From the NCBI RefSeq assembly GCF_008042035.1, contig NZ_RDBL01000029.1, positions 208,063 to 244,052 on the forward strand: 35,990 nucleotides of DNA, written 5' to 3'. Both the position numbers and the translations under genes were made by a program. The DNA comes from Streptomyces sp. col6. Its GTDB lineage: Bacteria > Actinomycetota > Actinomycetes > Streptomycetales > Streptomycetaceae. The notes below the pieces were generated by a model. It searched no databases, had not been told where the DNA came from, and saw only the letters and a list, made by a program, of their open reading frames with translations. Shown in pieces: positions 16,182 through 24,071 of this stretch. How positions within the stretch are numbered: position 1 is the stretch's first letter; every line of letters begins with the position of its first letter.

Positions 16182-17486
16182 TCAGCCGGACGCGTCGGCC
16201 TTCCAGGCGCGGGCGCGCAGCGGCATCCGGGAGGAGCCCTCCTCCTCGGGGCGGACCGCGAGGATCTGGTTGACGCCGATCCGGTTGCGCTCGAAGGAGA
16301 GCGCGGAGGCGGCCATGTAGAGCCGCCAGACGCGGGCCCGGCCGGGCGAGACCAGCTTCACGGCGCGCGCCCAGTTCTCCTCCAGGTTGGCGACCCAGCG
16401 GCGCAGGGTCAGCGCGTAGTGCTCGCGCAGTGCCTCGACGTCCCGGGCCTCGAAGCCGGCCTCCTCCAGGATCGAGAGGGTCCGGCCGACCGGGGCCAGT
16501 TCCCCGTCCGGGAAGACATAGGCGTCGATGAACGCGTCGATCTCGTAGGCGGACTCGTCCTTCTCCGGGCGGCGGCCGATCTGGTGGTTGAGGAAGCGCC
16601 CGCCGGGCTTGAGGAGGGCGTAGAGGTCGTCGGCGTACTCGCGGTAGCGGACGGAGCCGACGTGCTCCGCCATGCCGATGGACGAGATGGCGTCGTACGG
16701 GCCGTCCCTGACATCCCGGTAGTCCTGCACCCGGATCTCGACGCGGTCGGTGAGGCCCTCGTCGGCGATGCGCTTGCGGGCGTAGGCGGCCTGTTCGGCG
16801 GAGAGGGTCACGCCGGTGACGCGGGCGCCGTACTCTCGGGCGGCGTGGATGGCCATGGAGCCCCAGCCGCAGCCGACGTCCAGCAGCCGGTCGCCCTCCT
16901 TGAGCGCCAGCTTGCGGCAGACCAGGTCGAGCTTGTCGCGCTGGGCGCTCTCCAGGGTTGCGGCGTCCTCCCAGTAGGCGCAGGAGTAGACCATGGACGG
17001 TCCCAGAACCAGTTCGTAGAAGTCATTGCCCACGTCGTAGTGGTGGCTGATGGCCTCCTTGTCGCGGCGTCTGGTGTGCAGGGCGCCGCCGCGGGCGCGT
17101 ACCTCCTCGGGCGGCGGCGAAGGCGGGTACCACGGCCCGGACAGCTTCAGCAGGTCCTTCACCGCGGCCCGCACCCGGGGCTCGCGCAGAGCCCGGAGGC
17201 CGCCGCGCACATCGGCGCCGCGCTCCCAGACGAGCCCGGCCATCAGGTCCAGGGCCTCGTACAGGTCCCCCTCGATGTCGAGTTCGCCGGCCACCCAGGC
17301 GCGGGCCAGGCCCAGTTCGCCGGGCTTCCACAGCAGCCGGCGCAGGGCCCGGCGGTTCCTGATGACAAGGACGGGGGCGCCGGGCGGCCCGGATTCGCTG
17401 CCGTCCCAGGCCCGGACGCGGACCGGTAGGGGTTCTCCCAGCAACTCCTGGGCGAGAGCGGTCAGCCGCGATGCGGCGTCTGCCAT
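16182..17486 (-). CDS. Cyclopropane-fatty-acyl-phospholipid synthase family methyltransferase
   Basis: A 434-residue SAM-dependent enzyme. The N-terminal helical region (1-140) precedes the CFA-synthase signature HHYDVGNDFY (148-157) with SMVYSCAYW. The SAM motif LLDVGCGWGS is at 201-210 and the MAEHVG acidic/His segment near 265 fits the bicarbonate-binding Glu region. It should methylate unsaturated acyl chains of phospholipids to cyclopropane or methyl-branched products. The ATG at 17486 (MADAASRLTALAQ) has GGAGGTG 6-7 nt upstream; the frame to 17705 is not expected to be translated. An inverted repeat at 17525-17542 lies in its promoter region. Confidence 0.93.
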   Translation of the reverse strand: MADAASRLTALAQELLGEPLPVRVRAWDGSESGPPGAPVLVIRNRRALRRLLWKPGELGLARAWVAGELDIEGDLYEALDLMAGLVWERGADVRGGLRALREPRVRAAVKDLLKLSGPWYPPSPPPEEVRARGGALHTRRRDKEAISHHYDVGNDFYELVLGPSMVYSCAYWEDAATLESAQRDKLDLVCRKLALKEGDRLLDVGCGWGSMAIHAAREYGARVTGVTLSAEQAAYARKRIADEGLTDRVEIRVQDYRDVRDGPYDAISSIGMAEHVGSVRYREYADDLYALLKPGGRFLNHQIGRRPEKDESAYEIDAFIDAYVFPDGELAPVGRTLSILEEAGFEARDVEALREHYALTLRRWVANLEENWARAVKLVSPGRARVWRLYMAASALSFERNRIGVNQILAVRPEEEGSSRMPLRARAWKADASG

Positions 17487-17524
17487 GGCGCACACCTCCG
17501 TGACGGTGTTTCCCAACGTGCCCA

Positions 17525-17542
17525 GACATGCCCACACATGTC
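17525..17542. promoter_or_regulatory. Inverted repeat upstream of the cyclopropane synthase
   Basis: GACATG-N6-CATGTC, perfect 6-bp arms, 38 bp from the start codon of the minus-strand gene. The position fits an operator; no regulator is identified. Confidence 0.35.
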
Positions 17543-17727
17543 CCGGGCCACGCCCGGGGCGCCCGCGGCACCACCGGCGTGGCACATCCCCCTCAACAGT
17601 CTCCGGCGGCCGGGCCATCCCGCTACCGGGCAAGGGAACGGCAAAATGCATGCATGGCACACGCATCCGCCGGGTTTCCGGCCCGCGCGCCCCGGCGTCC
17701 CGCACCGCCCCGCCGTACCCGGATACG

Positions 17728-17771
17728 CCGAAGGGGCCGCCCGCACCACGGATGGCGGACGGCCCCTTCGG
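17728..17771 (-). terminator. Terminator hairpin after ndh
   Basis: Perfect 12-bp arms CCGAAGGGGCCG and CGGCCCCTTCGG with an inner CCGCC/GGCGG stem, 32 bp after the ndh stop codon. Confidence 0.75.
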
Positions 17772-17803
17772 GCGTCGTGCTGCTGCTCCGGCAGGAGCGG
17801 GGG

Positions 17804-19189
17804 CTAGGAGGCCTTGGCCTTCTCGCCCACCGGCTTGGCGGCGGCCGGCGCGGGGGCCGGCTTGGCGGCCTCGTAGAACTCCTCGCGCGGCGTCTCCATG
17901 GCGCCGAGCGAGACGACCTCGCGCTTGAGGAACATCGCCAGGGTCCAGTCCGCGAAGATCCGGATCTTGCGGTTCCAGGTCGGCATCGCCATGCCGTGGT
18001 AGCCACGGTGCATGTACCAGGCGAGGCGGCCCTTGAGCTTGATCTTCATCTTGCCCATGACGATCATGGCCACGCCCTTGTGCAGGCCGAGACCGGCGAC
18101 CGCGCCCTTGTTGGCGTGGCTGTAGTCGCCCTGCGGGAAGCCGCGCATCCCGGAGATGACGTTGTCACCGAGGACCTTGGCCTGACGCAGCGCGTGCTGG
18201 GCGTTCGGCGGGCACCAGGCGTTGGGGTTGCCGGCCTTGCGGCCGACCATGTCCGGGACCTGGGCGTTGTCGCCGGCGGCCCAGATGTAGTCGGTGCCCT
18301 GCACCTGGAGCTTCTCGGTGGTGTCCACGTGACCGCGGGGGCCGAGCGGCAGGCCGAAGCGGGCCAGCGCCGGGTTCGGCTTCACACCGGCGGTCCACAC
18401 GATGGTGTTGGAGTCGACCTCCAGACCGTTCTTCAGCACCACGTGGCCGTCGACGCAGGAGTCCATGGAGGTCGAGAGGAAGACCTCGACGCCACGGGAC
18501 TCCAGGTGCTCCCGGCCCCAGGTGCCCAGCTTCGGGCCGACCTCGGGAAGGATCTTGTCGGCGGCGTCGACCAGGATGAAGCGCATGTCCTCGCGCTTCA
18601 CGTTGGTGTAGTACTTCGCCGCGTCGCGGGCCATGTCCTCGACCTCGCCGATGGTCTCCGCACCGGCGAACCCGCCGCCCACGAAGACGAAGGTGAGGGC
18701 CCGGCGGCGGACGTCCTCGTCCGTCGTCGAGTCGGCCTTGTCGAGCTGTTCGAGAACGTGGTTGCGCAGGCCGATGGCCTCCTCGATGCCCTTCATTCCG
18801 ATGCCCTGCTCGGCGAGACCGGGGATCGGGAAGGTGCGGGAGACCGCGCCGAGCGCGATCACCAGGTAGTCGAAGGGCAGCTCATAGGCCTCGCCGACGA
18901 GCGGCGCGACCGTGGCGACCTTGCGGTCCTGGTCGATGGTGGTGACACGGCCGGTGAGAACCTCGGCCTTCGGCAGGACGCGTCGCAGCGGGACGACGAC
19001 ATGCCGAGGCGAGATGCTGCCGGCAGCAGCTTCGGGGAGGAAGGGCTGGTAGGTCATGTACGACCGGGGGTCGACGACCGTGACGGTCGCCTCGCCGTAG
19101 CGCATCTTCTTGAGGATGCGCCGAGCTGCGTACAGGCCTACGTACCCACCGCCTACTACGAGGATCCTGGGACGCTCCGTGGTGCTCAT
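17804..19189 (-). CDS. ndh: Type II NADH dehydrogenase (NDH-2)
   Basis: A 461-residue single-subunit NADH:menaquinone oxidoreductase, membrane-associated and non-proton-pumping. FAD-binding GGGYVGLYAARR lies at about 13-24, the second Rossmann (NADH) motif VFVGGGFAGAETIGEVEDMA near 170, and the FAD-closing WAAGDNAQVPD near 300. The C-terminal helices (about 360-445) include amphipathic segments expected to hold it on the membrane, and the tail ends in an Ala/Pro/Lys-rich stretch. The ATG at 19189 (MSTTERPRILVVGGG) matches the family start. Two Rex-like operators in the 426-bp upstream gap suggest control by the NAD+/NADH ratio. Confidence 0.95.
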   Translation of the reverse strand: MSTTERPRILVVGGGYVGLYAARRILKKMRYGEATVTVVDPRSYMTYQPFLPEAAAGSISPRHVVVPLRRVLPKAEVLTGRVTTIDQDRKVATVAPLVGEAYELPFDYLVIALGAVSRTFPIPGLAEQGIGMKGIEEAIGLRNHVLEQLDKADSTTDEDVRRRALTFVFVGGGFAGAETIGEVEDMARDAAKYYTNVKREDMRFILVDAADKILPEVGPKLGTWGREHLESRGVEVFLSTSMDSCVDGHVVLKNGLEVDSNTIVWTAGVKPNPALARFGLPLGPRGHVDTTEKLQVQGTDYIWAAGDNAQVPDMVGRKAGNPNAWCPPNAQHALRQAKVLGDNVISGMRGFPQGDYSHANKGAVAGLGLHKGVAMIVMGKMKIKLKGRLAWYMHRGYHGMAMPTWNRKIRIFADWTLAMFLKREVVSLGAMETPREEFYEAAKPAPAPAAAKPVGEKAKAS

Positions 19190-19223
19190 GCCATCGAGTA
19201 TCCACCCCCCTCGGGGGGCATGC

Positions 19224-19241
19224 TCGTGAGCCCCTTCACAA
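19224..19241. promoter_or_regulatory. Rex-like operator, ndh-proximal
   Basis: TCGTGAG-CCCC-TTCACAA matches the Streptomyces Rex site TTGTGAA-N4-TTCACAA at 12 of 14 arm positions with the exact 4-nt spacer. It lies 35 bp upstream of the ndh ATG, just after a TATAGC that could be the -10, so binding would block transcription. Confidence 0.65.
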
Positions 19242-19318
19242 GGTTGTGGCCACCCTCTGCTATAGTTCGCCGCCCACGTGACCCAGGTCATGACCCGGGC
19301 CGGGAACCCCACCCCTGT

Positions 19319-19335
19319 GGTGAACGTTGTTCACC
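19319..19335. promoter_or_regulatory. GGTGAAC inverted repeat upstream of ndh
   Basis: GGTGAAC-GTT-GTTCACC, perfect 7-bp arms with a 3-nt spacer, between the two Rex-like sites. The GTGAA/TTCAC spacing is 5 rather than 4 nt, so it is not a canonical Rex site. The 10-bp palindrome GGTCATGACC at 19286-19295 lies next to it. Confidence 0.4.
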
Positions 19336-19496
19336 GCCCGTGAGCTGGCCCTTGGGCCCCGGACCCGGATCAAGGTCCTCCCCGGGCCACATCGCCGCAA
19401 CACCCCCGGAACGCTGCGGTCCGTTGCGCGAGTGACCCCGCTCACCCCCGCCATGACCCATCCGGAGCAGAAGTCCGGCCCGGGGCGGGCAATTCC

Positions 19497-19514
19497 TTGT
19501 GAAGAAGTTCACGA
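19497..19514. promoter_or_regulatory. Rex-like operator, distal
   Basis: TTGTGAA-GAAG-TTCACGA matches the Rex consensus at 13 of 14 arm positions with the right spacer. It lies 308 bp upstream of ndh and 41 bp from the terminator of the ppx/gppA cluster, so it most likely belongs to ndh control. Confidence 0.65.
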
Positions 19515-19554
19515 AGTTGGTGTCAGATGGGCCCGCAAGGCGCCCCACCAGGCA

Positions 19555-19586
19555 CATCCCGCCCACTCAAAGGTGCGGGCGGGATG
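19555..19586 (-). terminator. Terminator hairpin after the eno-divIC-DUF501-ppx cluster
   Basis: Perfect 10-bp arms CATCCCGCCC and GGGCGGGATG with a 12-nt loop, 30 bp after the stop codon of the Ppx/GppA gene. Confidence 0.75.
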
Positions 19587-19615
19587 ACGTATGAGCGTCC
19601 CGGCCGGGCCTGCGC

Positions 19616-20557
19616 TCAGGCCAGGGACCAGGCGATTCCATCCAGAATGTCGTGTTCGCTCACCACGACCTCGCGTGCCCCGGTCCGCTCCATCACGGCC
19701 TGGAGGATCAGCGCCCCGGACGCGATCACATCGACCCGGCCCGGATGCATGGCACCGATCGCGGCGCGCTCCGCATGGGTCGAGGCCAGAAGGCGCGCGG
19801 TGATCTCCCGGACCTGCTCCAGGGAGACCCGGGAGTGGTGGATCGCCTCGGAGTCGTACTCCTCCAGGCCCAGCGCGATGGCCGCCACCGTGGTCACCGT
19901 CCCCGCGAGACCGACGAGCGTGGCCGCCGACGTGATCGGGACGGTCTCCTCGGCCAGATCCAGGGCGGCGGCCACATCCGCGCGGATCGCCTCGGCCCCC
20001 TCGGCGGACGGCGGGTCGCTCACCACACCGTCGCGCACGAGGTGGCGCTCCGTCATACGGACGCAGCCGATGTCCACGGACCGGGCGGCCCGCACCCGGT
20101 CGTCGCCCACCACGAATTCGGTGGAGCCGCCGCCGATGTCCACGACCAGGTACGGCTTCGCCAGGTCGTCGCGTCCGGTCAGCTCCTTGGTGGCCCCGTC
20201 GAAGGAGAACGCGGCCTCCTGGTCACCGCTGATCACCTCGGGCCCGACGCCCAGGATGTCCCGCACCCCGCGCACGAAGTCGTCCCGGTTCTCCGCGTCC
20301 CGGGAGGCGGAGGTGGCCACGAAGCGGACCTTCTCGGCGCCGTGCTCCTCGATCAGCTCCGCGTACTGCCGGCAGGCGGCGAACGTACGCTCCAGCGCCT
20401 CCGGGGCGAGCCGGCCGGTCCGGTCGACGTCCTGCCCCAGCCGGACGATCTCCATCCGCCGGGCGAACTCGACGAGCTCCCCCGTGACCGGATCGGCCTC
20501 CGCGATCAGCAGGCGGATCGAGTTGGTACCGCAGTCGATGGCGGCCACGCGCGTCAT
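19616..20557 (-). CDS. Ppx/GppA family phosphatase
   Basis: A 313-residue ASKHA-fold hydrolase acting on polyphosphate ends or on pppGpp. Phosphate-1 motif AIDCGTNSIRLL is at about 5-16, VVDIGGGSTEFVV near 143-155 and GLAGTVTT near 220; the catalytic Glu lies in the FVATSASRDAENRDDF region. It is the short two-domain form without the C-terminal HD domain of E. coli Ppx/GppA. The ATG at 20557 is preceded by GAGGGG, and it follows the DUF501 gene after 11 bp, so the genes are cotranscribed. The order eno-divIC-DUF501-ppx/gppA is conserved in actinobacteria. Confidence 0.93.
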   Translation of the reverse strand: MTRVAAIDCGTNSIRLLIAEADPVTGELVEFARRMEIVRLGQDVDRTGRLAPEALERTFAACRQYAELIEEHGAEKVRFVATSASRDAENRDDFVRGVRDILGVGPEVISGDQEAAFSFDGATKELTGRDDLAKPYLVVDIGGGSTEFVVGDDRVRAARSVDIGCVRMTERHLVRDGVVSDPPSAEGAEAIRADVAAALDLAEETVPITSAATLVGLAGTVTTVAAIALGLEEYDSEAIHHSRVSLEQVREITARLLASTHAERAAIGAMHPGRVDVIASGALILQAVMERTGAREVVVSEHDILDGIAWSLA

Positions 20558-20568
20558 GTCGCCGCCCC

Positions 20569-21108
20569 TCAGCCCTCGTCCGTACTCTGCTCGCCGCACG
20601 GAGACACGCACGGCCCCTTGCGCCACCACTCCGGGAGCATCGCGATCGCCTCATCCCCCAGCGGGTTCACACCGGGGCCCGCCGCGAGCGAGTGGCCGAC
20701 GAGCACATGCAGGCACTTGACCCGGTCCGGCATGCCGCCGGCACTCGGGAAGCCCTCCAGCACCTCGATGGCGTCGCGTCGCGCGATGTAGTCCTCGTGC
20801 GCCGCCCGGTAGGCCGCCGCCAGCTCCGGGTCCGTGCCCAGACGCTCCGTCATCTCCTTCATGACCCCGTTCGCCTCCAGCGTGCCGATCGCGGACGCCG
20901 CGCGCGGGCACGTCAGGTAGTACGTCGTCGGGAACGGCGTGCCGTCCTCCAGCCGGGGCTGTGTCTCGACCACGTCCGGGTTGCCGCACGGACAGCGGTG
21001 CGCGATGGCGCGCAGCCCGCGCGGCGGGCGCCCCAGCTGCTGCTGGAACGCGGCGATGTCCGCGTCGGTGGGGGTGGTGGACTCGGTCTGGGGAGGGGGC
21101 GTTTCCAT
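20569..21108 (-). CDS. DUF501 domain protein
   Basis: A 179-residue soluble protein. Residues 15-175 match the actinobacterial DUF501 family: FQQQLGRPPRGLRAIAHRCPCGNPDVVETQPRLEDGTPFPTTYYLTCP carries a CPC and a later Cys, and VKCLHVLVGHSLAAGPGVNPLGDEA carries another Cys and two His, followed by CVSPC at the end. The conserved Cys/His could bind metal, but this is inference; the function is unknown. It sits between divIC and ppx/gppA as in other actinobacteria, 70 bp after divIC. Confidence 0.92.
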   Translation of the reverse strand: METPPPQTESTTPTDADIAAFQQQLGRPPRGLRAIAHRCPCGNPDVVETQPRLEDGTPFPTTYYLTCPRAASAIGTLEANGVMKEMTERLGTDPELAAAYRAAHEDYIARRDAIEVLEGFPSAGGMPDRVKCLHVLVGHSLAAGPGVNPLGDEAIAMLPEWWRKGPCVSPCGEQSTDEG

Positions 21109-21178
21109 GCCTGCCTAGGGTGCTGATCGGACTGCTCGAACCGCGGGTTCTGCAGAGGTACGGAGGTGGGGACGGCCG

Positions 21179-21649
21179 TCAGCCGCGGTCGGCGCTGTCC
21201 ACGCCGTCCCACAGGTTGGAGTGCCACGGCCGGTCCGTCCCGGACGGCTTCCCGTTGCGCTCCTCGACCGCGTCGGGGTCGGCCACGGTGTAGCCGGTCT
21301 CCCCGGGAAGAAGGTAGTGCAGGTGCTCGCGGGCCAGCCGCTTGATGTACGCGTCGTCCTGGAGGCGGGCCTTCTCGTCCCGCAGCTCCTCGGTGCGCGC
21401 CTCGGCCTCCCGCGCCAGCCGCTGCTGGTCGGCGATCTCGTCGCGCTGCGACACGTACTGCCGCATCGGATACGCGAGGGCGACGACCAGCGAGCAGACG
21501 ACCAGGGCCAGGAAGGCGGCCCGGCCGGTGAGCCGGGAGCGGCGGGCCTGCCGCCGGTTCTGGGACCGGTAGACGCGGGCGGCGGTCTGCTCACCGAGCA
21601 GCCGCAGCCGGGTCGCGGTGGAGAACCGGTCCCGGTCCTTCGCGGCCAT
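21179..21649 (-). CDS. divIC: Septum formation initiator DivIC/FtsB family
   Basis: A 156-residue bitopic membrane protein of the divisome. The basic cytosolic N-terminus (1-42) is followed by one membrane helix (about 43-61), a coiled coil (about 65-100, with QRDEIADQQRLAREAEARTEELRD) and the conserved end AREHLHYLLPGETGY (107-121), then an acidic tail. It should pair with FtsL (DivIB/FtsQ complex) at the sporulation septum. It lies downstream of eno, with a hairpin in the 97-bp gap that probably attenuates read-through. Confidence 0.92.
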   Translation of the reverse strand: MAAKDRDRFSTATRLRLLGEQTAARVYRSQNRRQARRSRLTGRAAFLALVVCSLVVALAYPMRQYVSQRDEIADQQRLAREAEARTEELRDEKARLQDDAYIKRLAREHLHYLLPGETGYTVADPDAVEERNGKPSGTDRPWHSNLWDGVDSADRG

Positions 21650-21671
21650 GTTCCCGCCTCCCCATTACGCA

Positions 21672-21716
21672 CGTCCGTCCCCGCACACGGTACGGGACCG
21701 AGCGCGGGGACGGACG
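21672..21716 (-). terminator. Hairpin between eno and divIC
   Basis: Perfect 13-bp arms CGTCCGTCCCCGC and GCGGGGACGGACG with a 19-nt loop. It should end most eno transcripts and let divIC be expressed by read-through or from its own promoter. Confidence 0.7.
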
Positions 21717-21746
21717 GAGGCGGGGGTACTCGCCCCTGCCGGGCTG

Positions 21747-23027
21747 TCAGCCCTTGAAGCGCGGGAACGCCGAGCGGCCCGCGTACACCGCGGCGTCGTC
21801 GAGGATCTCCTCGATGCGCAGCAGCTGGTTGTACTTGGCGACGCGGTCCGAGCGGGCCGGGGCGCCGGTCTTGATCTGACCGCAGTTCACGGCGACCGCG
21901 AGGTCGGCGATGGTGACGTCCTCGGTCTCGCCGGAGCGGTGGGACATCATGCACTTGAAGCCGTTGCGCTGGGCCAGCTCCACGGCGTCCAGGGTCTCGG
22001 TCAGCGAACCGATCTGGTTGACCTTGACGAGTAGGGCGTTGGCGGAGCCCTCCTCGATGCCGCGGGCCAGGCGCTCCGGGTTGGTGACGAAGAGGTCGTC
22101 GCCGACGATCTGCACCTTGGCGCCGAGCTTGTCGGTGATGACCTTCCAGCCGGCCCAGTCGTCCTCGTACAGCGGGTCCTCGATGGATACCAGCGGGTAC
22201 GCGGAGACGAGCTCCTCGTAGTACTCGGTCATCTCGGCGGCCGAGCGGGACTTGCCCTCGAACTCGTAGGAGCCGTCCTTGTAGAACTCGGACGCGGCGA
22301 CGTCGAGCGCGAGCGCGATGTCCTTGCCCGGGGCGTAACCGGCCTCCTTGATGGCCTCGATGATGAGGTCGAGGGCGGCGCGGTTGGACTCCAGGTTCGG
22401 CGCGAAGCCGCCCTCGTCGCCGAGGCCGGTGGACAGGCCCTTGGTCTTCAGGACCTTCTTCAGCGTGTGGTAGACCTCGGCGCCCCAGCGCAGGGCCTCG
22501 GAGAACGACTCGGCGCCGATCGGCGCGATCATGAACTCCTGGATGTCCACGTTGGAGTCGGCGTGCGAACCGCCGTTGAGGATGTTCATCATCGGAACGG
22601 GCAGCAGGTGCGCGTTCGGGCCGCCGAGGTAGCGGAACAGCGGGAGGTCGCTGGCCTCGGAGGCGGCGTGGGCGACGGCGAGGGAGACGCCGAGGATGGC
22701 GTTGGCGCCGAGCGAGCCCTTGTTCTCCGTGGCGTCCAGGTCGAACATCGCCTGGTCGATGAGGCGCTGCTCGGTGGCGTCGTAGCCGACGAGCTCCGGA
22801 CCGATCTGCTCGATCACGGCGAGGACGGCCTTCTCGACGCCCTTGCCCTGGTAGCGGTTGGGGTCGCCGTCACGAAGCTCAATGGCCTCGAACGCGCCGG
22901 TGGAGGCGCCGGACGGAACGGCAGCACGACCCGTGCTGCCGTCGTCGAGGCCAACCTCGACCTCGACCGTGGGGTTGCCCCGGGAGTCGAGGATTTCCCG
23001 GGCTACGACGACGTCGATGGACGGCAC
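21747..23027 (-). CDS. eno: Enolase (phosphopyruvate hydratase)
   Basis: A 426-residue glycolytic enzyme converting 2-phosphoglycerate to phosphoenolpyruvate. All key residues are visible: His155 in NGGSHADSN, Glu205 in GLGDEGGFAP, Mg ligands Asp242, Glu283 (SIEDP) and Asp310 (GDDLFVTN), catalytic Lys335 in LLVKVNQIGS, and the signature SHRSGETED near 362-370. The GTG start at 23027 has AAGGAGAT 6 nt upstream and the family N-terminus follows; the frame to 23153 is leader. The upstream region holds a 14-bp palindrome at 23186-23199. Confidence 0.97.
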   Translation of the reverse strand: MPSIDVVVAREILDSRGNPTVEVEVGLDDGSTGRAAVPSGASTGAFEAIELRDGDPNRYQGKGVEKAVLAVIEQIGPELVGYDATEQRLIDQAMFDLDATENKGSLGANAILGVSLAVAHAASEASDLPLFRYLGGPNAHLLPVPMMNILNGGSHADSNVDIQEFMIAPIGAESFSEALRWGAEVYHTLKKVLKTKGLSTGLGDEGGFAPNLESNRAALDLIIEAIKEAGYAPGKDIALALDVAASEFYKDGSYEFEGKSRSAAEMTEYYEELVSAYPLVSIEDPLYEDDWAGWKVITDKLGAKVQIVGDDLFVTNPERLARGIEEGSANALLVKVNQIGSLTETLDAVELAQRNGFKCMMSHRSGETEDVTIADLAVAVNCGQIKTGAPARSDRVAKYNQLLRIEEILDDAAVYAGRSAFPRFKG

Positions 23028-23185
23028 GAGGCATCTCCTTCTGGGATATGACGCTGGTTGTGCAGGGTCACTTTGGCCTTGCGACAAGAGCCTAACCGGC
23101 CCGGCCGTCGGCGTCGGCCGACCGCCCGTCCCCTGGGACGAAAAAGGACCCAAGGGCGGGCATACCCGGGCGAAGTGCCAGATAT

Positions 23186-23199
23186 TTACTGGCCAGTAA
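23186..23199. promoter_or_regulatory. 14-bp perfect palindrome upstream of eno
   Basis: TTACTGGCCAGTAA, no spacer, in an AT-rich patch 159 bp upstream of eno. On the minus strand it lies between a TTCAAC -35-like element and a TAAATA -10-like element, a usual place for a dimeric repressor. The regulator is unknown. Confidence 0.5.
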
Positions 23200-23247
23200 C
23201 TACAACAGTTGAACGATCAAAGGGTGCCCACGCCCCTGACGCGGCGT

Positions 23248-23294
23248 GCCCCGGCCCGGCACGCACGGGGGGAAGGTGCGCGCCGGGCCGGGGC
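23248..23294 (-). terminator. Terminator hairpin after the first rpf gene
   Basis: Perfect 13-bp arms GCCCCGGCCCGGC and GCCGGGCCGGGGC with a 21-nt loop, 31 bp after the stop codon at 23326. Confidence 0.8.
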
Positions 23295-23325
23295 GGCCTG
23301 AGCGATCAGCGAGGAGGGACCGCGG

Positions 23326-24054
23326 TTACTTCGTCAGGTGGAGCTGCTGACCCGGGTAGATCAGGTCGGCGTCCTCGACGATGTCCTTGTTCAGCTTGAA
23401 CAGCTGCTCCCAGCCACCCTTGACCTTGTGGTCGGCCGCGATCCTGCTCAGGGTGTCACCGGCGACGACCTTGTACTCGCCGTCACCCTTGGCGACCTTC
23501 TGGCCGGTGGGGGTGGTGACCGTCTTCTTCGCGGACTTCTTCGGGGCGTCCGAACGGTCCGAGCGGTTGGTGGCGGGGGCCTCGGTGCGCTCGGCCTTCT
23601 TCGGGGCGGCCTCCTGCTTGGGGGCGGCCTCCTGCTTCGCTGCACCGGAGCCGGTGTCGACGCCCGGGTCGACACCGTCGTTGGTCAGGTTGCCGGCGCC
23701 GGCGCAGGACCAGGCGCCCGGACCCTGGAGGTCGAGGAGCTTCTCGGCGGTGGCGATCTGCTGGGCCTTGGTGGCCAGGTCGGCGCGGGGCGCGTACTGC
23801 GTACCGCCGGCGGCGGCCCAGCTGGACTGGGAGAACTGCAGGCCGCCGTAGTAGCCGTTGCCGGTGTTGATCGACCAGTTGCCGCCGGACTCGCACTGGG
23901 CGACGGCGTCCCACGTGGCGACGGAGGCGGCGGAGGCGTTGGTCGCGCCCATCAGCGGCACGGCGACAGCGGCACCGGCGACACCGGCGAGCGTCGCGAT
24001 ACGGACGGCCTTGGACGGACGGCGGTGCTTGTTGCCCTTGCGGTTGAGCAGCAT
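23326..24054 (-). CDS. Resuscitation-promoting-factor-type transglycosylase with LysM
   Basis: A 242-residue secreted muralytic enzyme. The signal peptide (1-42, ending NASA-A) is followed by the Rpf catalytic domain (about 45-118: TWDAVAQCESGGNW with catalytic Glu55, and the Cys54-Cys117 pair). An Ala/Lys/Pro/Glu linker with KQEAAP repeats (about 130-185) leads to one LysM domain (about 192-241, GEYKVVAGDTLSRIAADH). It should cleave peptidoglycan glycan strands during spore germination and growth. The leader carries a ydaO (c-di-AMP) riboswitch, so its expression should fall when c-di-AMP is high. Start ATG 24054 has GGAGAAG upstream. Confidence 0.95.
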   Translation of the reverse strand: MLLNRKGNKHRRPSKAVRIATLAGVAGAAVAVPLMGATNASAASVATWDAVAQCESGGNWSINTGNGYYGGLQFSQSSWAAAGGTQYAPRADLATKAQQIATAEKLLDLQGPGAWSCAGAGNLTNDGVDPGVDTGSGAAKQEAAPKQEAAPKKAERTEAPATNRSDRSDAPKKSAKKTVTTPTGQKVAKGDGEYKVVAGDTLSRIAADHKVKGGWEQLFKLNKDIVEDADLIYPGQQLHLTK

Positions 24055-24071
24055 CGAGTCTTCTCCTCACC

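Noticed and set aside
19319..19335. A third Rex site
   Set aside because: The GTGAA and TTCAC arms are separated by 5 nt instead of 4, so it does not fit the Rex consensus.
17528..19435. 635-codon plus-strand frame opposite ndh
   Set aside because: Shadow of the NDH-2 gene with low-complexity translation and no motif or ribosome-binding site.
19288..19587. Small frames on both strands between ndh and ppx/gppA
   Set aside because: They overlap the operator-like sites and lack ribosome-binding sites and coding-type composition.
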